Under the pieces are notes generated by a model. That model searched no databases, was not told the DNA's origin, and saw nothing but the letters and a program-made list of their open reading frames with translations. The position numbers and the translations under genes are program-made. From Bacillota bacterium (GTDB lineage: Bacteria; Bacillota; Ch66; Ch109): DNA of 64,000 nucleotides. Below are positions 52,330 to 61,500 of this stretch, one piece after another (the stretch's first letter is position 1; every line of letters starts with the position of its first letter). The stretch covers positions 171,524 to 235,523 of the forward strand of contig JABLWZ010000002.1 of the NCBI GenBank assembly GCA_013178275.1. The letters are read 5' to 3'.

Positions 52330-54976
52330 GTTCATGGTACTGGACGGCAACAGCCTGGTGCACCGGGCCTTTCACGCGATCAACCCCCTGACCACCAGCC
52401 AGGGGGTGTCGACCAACGCGGTCTACGGCTTCACCAACATGCTGCTGAAGCTGATAGCGGAGGAGCAGCCCGACTACCTGGCGGTGGCCTTCGACAAGGC
52501 GCGGGTCACCTTCCGCCACGAGAAGTACGGCGAGTACAAGGCGCGCCGGGCCGCCACCCCCGAGGACCTGAGGCCGCAGTTCCCGCTGGTGAAGCGGGTC
52601 CTGGCGGCCATGCGGATTCCCGTCTTCGAGGCCGACGGCTACGAGGCCGACGACCTAATCGGTACCCTGGCCAAGCGGGCAGAGGAGGAAGGGCTTAAGA
52701 CCACCGTCGTCACCGGCGACCGCGACACCCTGCAGCTGGTCAGCCCCACGGTCCAGGTCAAGCTGACCAAGCGGGGGATCAGCGAGATGGAGGACTACGA
52801 TCCCGAAAAGCTCGCCGCCCGTTACGGCGGCCTGAAACCGGAGCAGATGATAGAGCTGAAGGCCCTGGTCGGGGACGCCTCCGACAACATCCCCGGGGTG
52901 CCCTCAGTCGGGGAAAAGACGGGAATCAAGCTGATCCAGGAGTTCCATACCGTGGACGAGCTGCTGCGGCGGGTGGACGAGGTCAAGCCCGAGCGGATGC
53001 GCGGCCTGATCCTGGAGCACCAGGAACGCCTGAAGATGAACAAGTGGCTGGTCACCCTGGTCCTGGATGTCCCGGTCTCCGCCAACTGGGAGGAGATACG
53101 CCTCACCGAACCCGACTACCCCCGGCTGATCGAGGTCTTCCGGGAGCTGGAGTTCCGCAGCCTGATCCAGAAGATGGCGGAGCGGATGAACCAGGCCGCT
53201 CCCGAGGGGACACCCACTCAGACGGAGATCGCGGGGGAGGAGCAGCGCGCCGGCCGGCTGCTGGCGCGGAAGGAAGAGCTGCAGGAATTCCTGGCCCCGG
53301 TAGCCGAATCCGCTGAGGAGTTATCGGTCTTCATCACGGCCAACCCCAAGGAACTGTATCAGCCGGGGCTGGGTATCGGGTTCTGCCGGAAAGACGGGGA
53401 GACCGCCGCTCTCTACCTGACCCCGGGGATGGAGGTCGACCCCTGGCTGAAGAACGTGCTGGAAGGCGGGAAGCCGGCCAAGGTCATATACGATGCCAAG
53501 GCGGCGCTGCTGCAGCTTAGAGGCTGGGGGGTGGAGCTTGACGGCGTGGCCGGGGATGTCCTGCTCGAAGCCTACCTGGACAACCCAGGTTACCCCAAGA
53601 TGGGGCTCGACGACCTTTCCCACCAGCTCCTGAACCGCCTGATAGTACCCACCGAGGACCGCACTTGGGCGCTCTGCCGCCGGGCCGAGGCGGTCAGCGA
53701 ACTGCACCGTTTCCTGGTCCCCCGCCTGAAAGAGGGGGGGCTGGAGGAGCTTTACTACCGGGTGGAGCTCCCCCTGGTGAGGGTCCTGGCGGAGATGGAG
53801 CACCGCGGGGTGGCTCTCGACGCCGAGCAGCTGGAGCAGATATCCCACGAGCTGGGAGAAAAGATAGAGGAACTGGTGATGCGGATACACTTCATGGCGG
53901 GAGAGGAGTTCAACATCAACTCCACCAAACAGCTCGGGCACATCCTGTTCGAAAAGCTGAAGCTCCCAGCGGTCAAGAAGACCAAGACCGGCTTTTCCAC
54001 CGATGCCGAGGTCCTGGAGGAGCTGGGCTGGCAGCACGAGATAGTGGCCGAGATACTCGAATACCGGCAGCTGGTGAAGCTGAAGTCCACTTACGTAGAC
54101 GGCATGAGGTCGCTGGTCAGCCCGGCCGACGGCCGGCTGCACACCACCTTCAACCAGGCCGTAACCGCCACCGGGCGGCTGAGCAGCACCGAGCCGAATC
54201 TGCAGAACATCCCCATCCGGCTGGAGGCGGGACGCCGGCTGCGCAAGTTCTTCGTCCCCTCGCAGCCTGGCTGGCTGATAGTGTCGGCTGACTACTCGCA
54301 GATCGACCTCAGGGCGCTGGCGCACATCTCGGGCGACGAGGAGCTGGTCCGGGCCTTCCACGAGGGGAGGGACATCCACACCCACACCGCCTCCGAGGTC
54401 TACGGGGTCCCCGAGGCGGGGGTCACTTCGGAGATGCGCCGGGCCGCCAAGGCGGTGAACTTCGGGATAGTCTACGGCATCTCCGACTACGGGCTGAGCC
54501 GCAACCTGGGGATAAGCCGCGCCGAAGCCAAGCGCTTTATTGACCGCTACCTGATGACCTATCCGGGGGTTCGCCGCTTCATGGAGGATATCGTCCGGCA
54601 GGCCCGGGACCAGGGATACGTCACCACCTTGTTGAACCGCCGCCGCTACCTGCCCGAGCTGTTCAGCAGCAACCGGACCGTGCGGGGGTTCGGGGAGAGG
54701 GCGGCGCTGAACACCCCCATCCAGGGGACCGCCTCCGACATCATCAAGGTGGCCATGCTGAAGGTCGAGGAGATGATCGAGCGGCAGGGGTTCAAGGCCC
54801 GCATGCTGCTGCAAGTTCACGACGAGCTGATCTTCGAGGCCCCTCCCGAGGAGCTGGCGGGACTGGCGGCAGGAGTGCGGGAGGCCATGGAGAGCGCGGT
54901 CGAGTTGAAGGTGCCGCTGGTGGCGGACCTGAAATACGGACCGAACTGGTACGACATGCAGCCGCTGCCGAGATGA
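52319..54976 (+). CDS. polA: DNA polymerase I
   Basis: 885 residues. The 5'-nuclease domain (1-290) has LVHRAFHA, FRHEKYGEYKA, EADDLIGTLA, TGDRDTLQL and GDASDNIPGVPSVGEKT. The central 3'-5' exonuclease-like domain (about 310-480) lacks the DxE motif and other acidic ligands, as in Bacillus-type enzymes. The polymerase domain has TATGRLSSTEPNLQNIP, motif A DYSQIDLR (Asp658), the O helix RRAAKAVNFGIVYG and motif C VHDELIFE (HDE at 834-836). It fills gaps in repair and removes Okazaki primers. A 645-codon antisense frame over this gene is a GC-driven shadow. Confidence 0.96.
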   Translation: MADKFMVLDGNSLVHRAFHAINPLTTSQGVSTNAVYGFTNMLLKLIAEEQPDYLAVAFDKARVTFRHEKYGEYKARRAATPEDLRPQFPLVKRVLAAMRIPVFEADGYEADDLIGTLAKRAEEEGLKTTVVTGDRDTLQLVSPTVQVKLTKRGISEMEDYDPEKLAARYGGLKPEQMIELKALVGDASDNIPGVPSVGEKTGIKLIQEFHTVDELLRRVDEVKPERMRGLILEHQERLKMNKWLVTLVLDVPVSANWEEIRLTEPDYPRLIEVFRELEFRSLIQKMAERMNQAAPEGTPTQTEIAGEEQRAGRLLARKEELQEFLAPVAESAEELSVFITANPKELYQPGLGIGFCRKDGETAALYLTPGMEVDPWLKNVLEGGKPAKVIYDAKAALLQLRGWGVELDGVAGDVLLEAYLDNPGYPKMGLDDLSHQLLNRLIVPTEDRTWALCRRAEAVSELHRFLVPRLKEGGLEELYYRVELPLVRVLAEMEHRGVALDAEQLEQISHELGEKIEELVMRIHFMAGEEFNINSTKQLGHILFEKLKLPAVKKTKTGFSTDAEVLEELGWQHEIVAEILEYRQLVKLKSTYVDGMRSLVSPADGRLHTTFNQAVTATGRLSSTEPNLQNIPIRLEAGRRLRKFFVPSQPGWLIVSADYSQIDLRALAHISGDEELVRAFHEGRDIHTHTASEVYGVPEAGVTSEMRRAAKAVNFGIVYGISDYGLSRNLGISRAEAKRFIDRYLMTYPGVRRFMEDIVRQARDQGYVTTLLNRRRYLPELFSSNRTVRGFGERAALNTPIQGTASDIIKVAMLKVEEMIERQGFKARMLLQVHDELIFEAPPEELAGLAAGVREAMESAVELKVPLVADLKYGPNWYDMQPLPR

Positions 54977-55028
54977 CGCAGAGGCATCAAGTGATAGATA
55001 CGATAATAAACTATCAGGGGGGAAGAGC

Positions 55029-55886
55029 TTGCCAGAACTACCAGAAGTCGAGACCGTCCGCCGGTCGATAGCTCCCCACGCCGTAGGCCGGACCATCGAG
55101 CGGGTGAAGGTGAACCTCCCCGGCATGGTCAAGGGGTGCGAGATCACGTACCTGACCGACAACATCATCGGGAAGGAAATCAAGCGGATCGACCGCCGGG
55201 GCAAGTTCCTGCTGCTCAGGCTCAGCCAGGGATACACCCTGGTGGTGCACCTGGGCATGTCGGGGCGCTTCTACTACGCCGGCGAGGAGCCTTACGGGGG
55301 CTTTCCCAAGCACACCCACGTCCTGTTCCTCCTGAATGATGGAGGGTTCCTGGTCTACAACGACCCGCGCCGATTCGGGAGGATAAACCTGTGCCGGCAG
55401 CCCGAGAAGGAGGTCAGCGCCATCAGGCTGATGGGGCCCGAACCCCTGGGGAACTCCTGCACCATGGACTACCTGCGGGATGAGCTGAAAAAGCGCCGGG
55501 GGAAGATCAAGCAGCTGCTGCTGGACCAGAACCTGATCGCGGGGATAGGCAACATCTACGCCGACGAAATACTTTTCGACGCCTGCATCCACCCCGAACG
55601 CAGCGGCCAGTCACTCACCCCCCTGGAGACGGCTCGGCTGTTTCAGAGCATCCGGCGGGTCCTGAACCAGGGGGTCCGGCACCGCGGCACCACCATCAGC
55701 GACTACGTCGACGGTCGGGGGGTGCCGGGCGAGTTCCAGAAGCACCTCAAGGTCTACGGCCGGGAGGGAGAGCCCTGCTCGGTCTGCGCTTCGGAGATAC
55801 AGAGGATTCGGGTGGCGGGGAGGAGCACCTACTTCTGCCCCGTGTGCCAGTGTTTGGAACAAGGAAAAGGGAGCGAAGGGGATTGA
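55029..55886 (+). CDS. mutM: Formamidopyrimidine-DNA glycosylase
   Basis: 285 residues. The catalytic N-terminus is MPELPEVETVRR (Pro2 and Glu3). The helix-two-turn-helix is DQNLIAGIGNIYADEILF and the C-terminal zinc finger is CSVC...CPVC. It excises 8-oxoguanine and formamidopyrimidine from DNA and nicks the strand. The TTG start has GGGGGGAAG upstream. The TGA overlaps the coaE start (TTGA). Confidence 0.95.
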   Translation: MPELPEVETVRRSIAPHAVGRTIERVKVNLPGMVKGCEITYLTDNIIGKEIKRIDRRGKFLLLRLSQGYTLVVHLGMSGRFYYAGEEPYGGFPKHTHVLFLLNDGGFLVYNDPRRFGRINLCRQPEKEVSAIRLMGPEPLGNSCTMDYLRDELKKRRGKIKQLLLDQNLIAGIGNIYADEILFDACIHPERSGQSLTPLETARLFQSIRRVLNQGVRHRGTTISDYVDGRGVPGEFQKHLKVYGREGEPCSVCASEIQRIRVAGRSTYFCPVCQCLEQGKGSEGD

Positions 55887-56488
55887 AGATCATCGGCCTC
55901 ACCGGGGGCATCGCCAGCGGAAAAAGCACCGTCTCCCAGTACCTGAGGGAGCTGGGCGCGCACATCATCGACGCCGACATCGTGGCGCGGCAGATCGTGG
56001 AGCCGGGTGAACCCGCCTGGAGAGACATCATCGAGTACTTCGGCCCGGAGGTAAAGAGCCCCGACGGCCGGATCGACCGGGTCCGCCTGGGGGAGAAGGT
56101 CTTCGCCGACCCGGCGAGCCGGGAGGCCCTGAACCGGATGACCCACCCCCGGGTGCACCAGAGGACCCTGGAGATGATAGACGAGATACGCCGCGGCGAT
56201 CCCGAGGGCGTGGTGGTGCTGGATGTGCCGCTGCTGATAGAATCGGGGATGGTCCCCATGGTGGACGAGGTCTGGCTGGTGGCGGTGGACGCCGAGACCC
56301 AGGTCGACCGGCTGGTGCGGAGAGACCCCCTGAACAAGGAACAGGCGGCGCTCAGAGTCAGGTCCCAGATGTCCCTGGAGGAAAAGAAGCGTTACGCCAC
56401 GAGGATAATCGACAACCAGGGCACCGCCGAAGAGGCCCGGGCCCAGGTCAAAGAATACTGGACGGCACTGAAGAATGATAAATCATAA
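55883..56488 (+). CDS. coaE: Dephospho-CoA kinase
   Basis: About 201 residues. P-loop GGIASGKST at residues 7-15, DADIVARQIVEPG and the LID region RRDPLNKEQAALR. It phosphorylates dephospho-CoA in the last step of CoA synthesis. TTG 55883 gives the normal N-terminus MKIIGLTGGIASGKS and overlaps the mutM stop; the longer in-frame start at 55844 lies inside mutM. Clostridial genomes commonly place coaE after mutM. Confidence 0.93.
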   Translation: MKIIGLTGGIASGKSTVSQYLRELGAHIIDADIVARQIVEPGEPAWRDIIEYFGPEVKSPDGRIDRVRLGEKVFADPASREALNRMTHPRVHQRTLEMIDEIRRGDPEGVVVLDVPLLIESGMVPMVDEVWLVAVDAETQVDRLVRRDPLNKEQAALRVRSQMSLEEKKRYATRIIDNQGTAEEARAQVKEYWTALKNDKS

Positions 56489-57077
56489 ATACAAGAAAAG
56501 ACTGCTGCGGCTGGGGGTGCTGCTGCTCCTGATAGCGGCAGCGCTACTGGTTTTGAACTCCCCCTGGTACCTGAGGCGGATGTACCCCTTCCCCTACCGG
56601 GAGATGATAATCCAGCACTCCCGGGAGTCGGGACTGGACCCACTGCTGGTGGCGGCGATGATCCAAAAGGAGAGCGGGTTCGATCCCGGGGCGGTGTCCA
56701 AAAAGGGGGCCATCGGGCTGATGCAGGTCATGCCCGACACCGGATGCTGGGTCGCGGGGAAGCTGGGCGTCAATGGGTACACCCCCGAGATGCTGACCAA
56801 CCCCGACTTCAACCTGCGCGTCGGGTGCTGGTACCTGCGCTACCTGGGAGGGGAGTACCAGGGAGACTGGGTGCGGGTCCTGGCGGCGTACAACGCGGGT
56901 ATTGGGAACGTGCAGCAGTGGATGGCGAACGGAACCTGGACCGGGACCTGGGAGACCCGCAATGCCATACCCTTTATCCAGACCCGGACCTACCTGGCGG
57001 AGGTGGCCGTCAAGTACTCCATGTACGACCGCATCTACCGATGCGAGGTGGGCGGAGTCCCGGCGGTGTTCCCGTAG
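56475..57077 (+). CDS. Soluble lytic murein transglycosylase-like protein
   Basis: 200 residues: a membrane anchor or signal (about 10-27), then an SLT domain with catalytic Glu in MIQKESGFDPGAVSKKGA, GLMQVMPDT, NLRVGCWYLRYL and LAAYNAG. It cleaves glycan strands of peptidoglycan. It overlaps coaE by 14 bases and ends the operon. A 27-codon relic matching its C-terminus lies at 58333-58413. Confidence 0.9.
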   Translation: MINHKYKKRLLRLGVLLLLIAAALLVLNSPWYLRRMYPFPYREMIIQHSRESGLDPLLVAAMIQKESGFDPGAVSKKGAIGLMQVMPDTGCWVAGKLGVNGYTPEMLTNPDFNLRVGCWYLRYLGGEYQGDWVRVLAAYNAGIGNVQQWMANGTWTGTWETRNAIPFIQTRTYLAEVAVKYSMYDRIYRCEVGGVPAVFP

Positions 57078-57085
57078 AACTTTGG

Positions 57086-57931
57086 TCAGGTCCGGTCATA
57101 TAACCTATCGAGGATATAGGTATAAAGATACATTCCCCAAATGCAAATTGATGAAGAAATAAAGAACCAGCCTTCTTTGTATATTATCAGGTCAAGTCTC
57201 GCCGCGATAAGAAAAGCGACATAGATAACAAATATCACCGGAATCCTCCAGCTCCATTTGATGTTCGAAAAATATATCGTCATTATTATAACTCCAAGGA
57301 GCAGCAAATTTATCGCAGCCAGAACCACAAGACTCTGTTCTTTTTCCGGAAGAAAGGTTTCGCTGAATACCCGGACGCCGATCAACCTTTGAACCCAAAC
57401 TATAGAGTGTTCGTGCAGGGTCACCAGTCCAAAGAAGATATACAGGTAACGCAAAAAACGCCTGATGTGTTTTGAGCTTTCCTTGTATATTTTTTTTGTT
57501 ATCCCAAAAAACAGCAGAAGCCCTACAACAGTCATCCAGGTCTGATACCAGTTGTGCTGAAATATGCCCAGTTTAATGAACAATTCTTCAATGACCCCAT
57601 AGGTTGCCGCAAGAATAATAAACCAGTAATATCTGAGATCGAAAACTGCAATAAGCAATGCTGTAGCGGATACTGAAAACTGTGAAAAAAGATTCCCGGC
57701 GATAGAATCATCCGGCGGAGATTGAGGAATGAGCATCGGAAAATATTTATAAGATTTAAAATACGCATATATGATCATTTCGTAGCAGAACGCCATTCCG
57801 CTTATAGTAAGATATAGTGCAAGCACGAGTTTGCGGGATTTCACTTTCAAAAAAATAACCGCGAGTTCTATTATGGTTGAAATCCCAAGGAGTATGAACC
57901 AAATGGTGTTGCTCCAGAATGTAGGACTCAT
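57086..57931 (-). CDS. Multi-pass membrane protein, function unknown
   Basis: About 281 residues with roughly eight hydrophobic helices and little soluble sequence. Charged loops such as KKIYKESSKHIRRFLRYL lie between helices, and the sequence is AT-rich unlike the GC-rich operon beside it. It resembles the CBO0543-type clostridial membrane proteins in layout only. ATG 57931 fits an AGAGGG site better than the TTG at 57940. It faces the slt gene tail to tail, 8 bases apart. It and its surroundings probably arrived by insertion between slt and a second slt copy. Confidence 0.6.
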   Translation of the reverse strand: MSPTFWSNTIWFILLGISTIIELAVIFLKVKSRKLVLALYLTISGMAFCYEMIIYAYFKSYKYFPMLIPQSPPDDSIAGNLFSQFSVSATALLIAVFDLRYYWFIILAATYGVIEELFIKLGIFQHNWYQTWMTVVGLLLFFGITKKIYKESSKHIRRFLRYLYIFFGLVTLHEHSIVWVQRLIGVRVFSETFLPEKEQSLVVLAAINLLLLGVIIMTIYFSNIKWSWRIPVIFVIYVAFLIAARLDLIIYKEGWFFISSSICIWGMYLYTYILDRLYDRT

Positions 57932-57940
57932 AAGCCCCAA

Positions 57941-58599
57941 GCCCTCTATTTTTCGTGTTTGGTTTTTAATATGCCAAAGTACCGGTGTCAGTATGCAGCG
58001 AAGAAAGCTAGGCTACCGCCAAGGGCGGGAGTCGTAGTTGCACTTGCTTATTATCAGACAACTATGCCGCTGTCGCGTCATCACCGATGAGGGGGAATAG
58101 GTGTAATAGCACGTAAAATTTTAAGGGTAGAAAGTCCGGCTTATACTATCTGATAATGCGAAGAAAAAAGCCAGCTTTACGCTGACGTTCCCATAATCCT
58201 ACCCCTCAAACACGACCCAGTGATCGCTGAGAGCTTTATCATCATTGGCTTATAGCCCATAAAATCTCTTCGTGATTCTCAATTAAAAAGCTTGATTTCG
58301 CCCCCAATACATCACCACCAAGCGAAAAACCAGCGGAGGTGGCGGTCAGGTACTCCATGTACAACTGTACCTATCGGGATGAGGTGGGAGATACTCCAGC
58401 GCTGTTTCCATAGATTATTTAAAACACAATATGATGCAGGCTGAATGTTAAAAGCGTAAATCTGATTAATAAACAGTATTATAGCTTATTTAATCCAAAA
58501 TACTCCACGGACATAGACCCAGAGAGCAATTATCATTGAAAAAAATGGTAGAAAAAAATTACCTATGGGGTTAATATGAAGTGTGAGGGGGTAGGGAAT
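57941..58599. other. Intergenic region with slt relic and an inverted repeat
   Basis: No intact gene. ATTATCAGA (58049-58057) is mirrored by TCTGATAAT about 95 bases on, each with further flanking similarity (GCAAG/CGAAG). This could be the ends of a tiny mobile repeat or an RNA stem. The slt relic is at 58333-58413. Confidence 0.4.
58333..58413 (+). pseudogene. C-terminal relic of a second lytic transglycosylase
   Basis: The segment translates as AEVAVRYSMYNCTYRDEVGD then TPALFP and stop, aligned throughout with the end of the slt product (AEVAVKYSMYDRIYRCEVGG, VPAVFP). Nothing upstream matches the rest. It marks a former tandem duplicate. Confidence 0.8.
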
Positions 58600-61500
58600 A
58601 TGAGCCATATTAATAAAGTCAATAAAAATGTAAGTAATAATTGGATAAAAAGGTTGAGGGGCAGGATTTATGTAAAAGCAATCATGGGAATGTTCCTCGC
58701 CGTGATGGTGCTGATGTATGCAACTCTCGTTCAAGCCGCCGTTGCGCCCGCGACTCCCACCGGGCTGGCGGTGACAGCGGCGGGAGACGGCCAGGTGTCT
58801 TTGAGCTGGAATGCCAACAGCGAGACAGATATCAAGTACTACTACCTGGCCTATATGCCCGACGGGGGCAGCTGGGGGAAGGTGACCACCAGCGGCGCCA
58901 GCGCCACCGTGACCGGCCTGACCAACGGCACCCGGTACACCTTTAAGATCAGGGTCTACAACAACAACAACCAGGTCTCGGGTTACTCGGGAACCGTTAC
59001 GGCGACCCCTCAGGCCGCCGCCCCAACGGGACCACCCGCCACCCCGACCGGGCTGGCGGTGACAGCGGTGGGAGACGGCCAGGTGTCGTTAAGCTGGAAT
59101 GCCAACAGCGAAACGGATATCAAGTACTACTACCTGGCCTATATGCCCGACGGGGGCAGCTGGGGGAAGGTGACCACCAGCGGCGCCAGCGCCACCGTGA
59201 CCGGCCTGACCAACGGCACCCGGTACACCTTTAAGATCAGGGTCTACAACAACAACAACCAGGTCTCGGGTTACTCGGGAACCGTTACGGCGACCCCTCA
59301 GGCCGCCGCCCCAACGGGACCACCCGCCACCCCGACCGGGCTGGCGGTGACCGGGGTGGGAGACGGCCAGGTGTCTTTGAGTTGGAATGCCAACAGCGAA
59401 ACGGACATAGCCCGCTACTACGTGGCATATCAGACCGCGGGGGGCAACTGGGTCACCAAGTACACCACCGGTACCAGCCTGACTGTCACCGGACTGACCA
59501 ACGGCACGGTTTACTACTTCAAGGTCAAGGCCTACAGCAACAGCGGCAAGAGTTCACTGTACACTTCGACCGTGACAGCGACACCCAGGGCTGACATCGA
59601 CCTGGTCGTACAAAGCATGGATAGCCCGGCTACCGGGATTGCCGGGACCGAAATCAGCATAAGCAATACAGTCACTAACCAGGGCAGCAGCAGCACCACC
59701 ACTGTTTTCTATATCAGCTACTTCCTGTCCAGCGACAGCAGCATCGATGTCAACGACACCTATCTTGGGCAGCGGAGTATATCCGGACTGGCGGCGGGGG
59801 CTTCTGACGTCAACACCACCAGTGTGACCATCCCGGCCACCGTGGGGGGAGGCAGCTATTATGTCGGAGCCATCGCTGATATCAGCAACTTGGTGGCGGA
59901 GACCGACGAGTCCAACAACACCGGCTGCGACACCGGCCAGATAACGATAGCGGAACCGTTTATAGACCTGGTGGTCCAATCCATAGACGGCCCGGCCACC
60001 GCGGCCGCAGGGAACACGATCACAGTCAGTGACACCGTTAAAAACCAGGGCAACATCCCCACCACCGCATTCTATGTCCGATACTATCTGTCCAGTGACA
60101 GCATCATTGATGTCAGCGACACCTACCTGGGAGAGCGGACTGTATCCGGGCTGGCAGCGGGGGCTTCTGACACCAACACCACCAGCGTGACCATCCCAGC
60201 CACCGCGGCGGGGGGCAGCTACTATGTCGGGGCCATCGCCGACGCCACCAACCTGGTGGCAGAGTCCGACGAGGACAACAACACCGGCCACGATTCCGAA
60301 CAGATAACGATAACGGAACTGTTTAAAGACCTGGTGGTACAATCCATCAACGGACCGAACACCGGGGCCGCCGGGTCCTCCATCAGCATCAGTGACACCG
60401 TCAAAAACCAGGGCAACGGCGCCACCAGTGCTTTCTTGGTTTACTACTACCTGTCCAGCGACAGCACCATCGATACCAGCGACACCTACCTGGGACAGCG
60501 GAGTGTATCCGGGCTGGCGGCGGGGGCTGCCAGCACCGCCACCACCAGCGTGACCATCCCGGCCGACACGGCGAGAGGGAGCTACTACCTGGGGGCCATC
60601 GTCGACGCCACCGGCCAAGTGGCGGAGTCAGACGAGGGCAACAACACCGGCTGCGAGACCGAACAGTTAGCAATACCCCTTCCAGACCTGGTAATACAGT
60701 CTGTAAACGGACCAGAAGATGCGATGCAGAGCGAAAGCATAAATATCTCCACAAGGGTATCAAACAATGGTGGTACGGCAGCAACCCAAACCTTTTATCT
60801 GAACTACTACCTCTCGATCGATACCACCATCGACGGTGATGACATCGCCTTGAATCCAACGGAAGCTGTAAACGGATTGGCTGCCGGAACATATAAAAAC
60901 GTTAATGTCAGCAGGACCATCCCAAATTACGTACCCAACGGTTTATACTACCTGATAGCTGAAGCGGACAGAGATCAGGTGGTCGAAGAATCCAACGAAA
61001 ACAACAACTCCGGGAGTGAGACCAACACGATTTATATAGGTACCCCGCAACCAGACCTGATCGTGAGTTATATCGACGGTGTCGTTGACGAAGAAGACTT
61101 CACAATCTCAATCAATAACGGCGTTCGCAACCAGGGCAACAGCGCCACCACCGAAACTTTCAGGGTAAATTACTACTTGTCTACTGACACAATCTTCGAT
61201 GCCAGCGACACCTCCCTGGGATCTCGTACAGTATACGGGCTGTCGGCGGGGGGCTACAGCGGCGCCACTGCAGTCCTTGCCATCCCGGCAAATGTAGCGA
61301 TAGGCAGCTACTACCTGGGGGCCAAAGTGGACGTCTATAATGATGTCTATGAATATAACGAAAACAACAACACTGGGTATAAAACCACACCTATCGCATT
61401 ACCGAACAAGGACCTGATAGTGCTGAGCATCGATGGGGTCGGTACCGGGGCCAAAGGCGGCACGATTACCATCACTGATACCCTTAAAAACCAGGGCACT

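Noticed and set aside
53321..55258. 645-codon minus-strand frame over polA and mutM
   Set aside because: The plus-strand genes are unmistakable. The antisense frame is a product of high GC with few stops, and its translation is low-complexity without a domain.
58762..59625. Tandem 288-base repeats considered as a CRISPR or satellite array
   Set aside because: They are in-frame FN3 domain codons inside one gene. No CRISPR array was seen anywhere in the window.
59554..60618. 354-codon minus-strand frame over the surface protein
   Set aside because: Repeated antisense of the CARDB repeats (recurring GG..GRDGHAGG); a shadow of the repeat structure.
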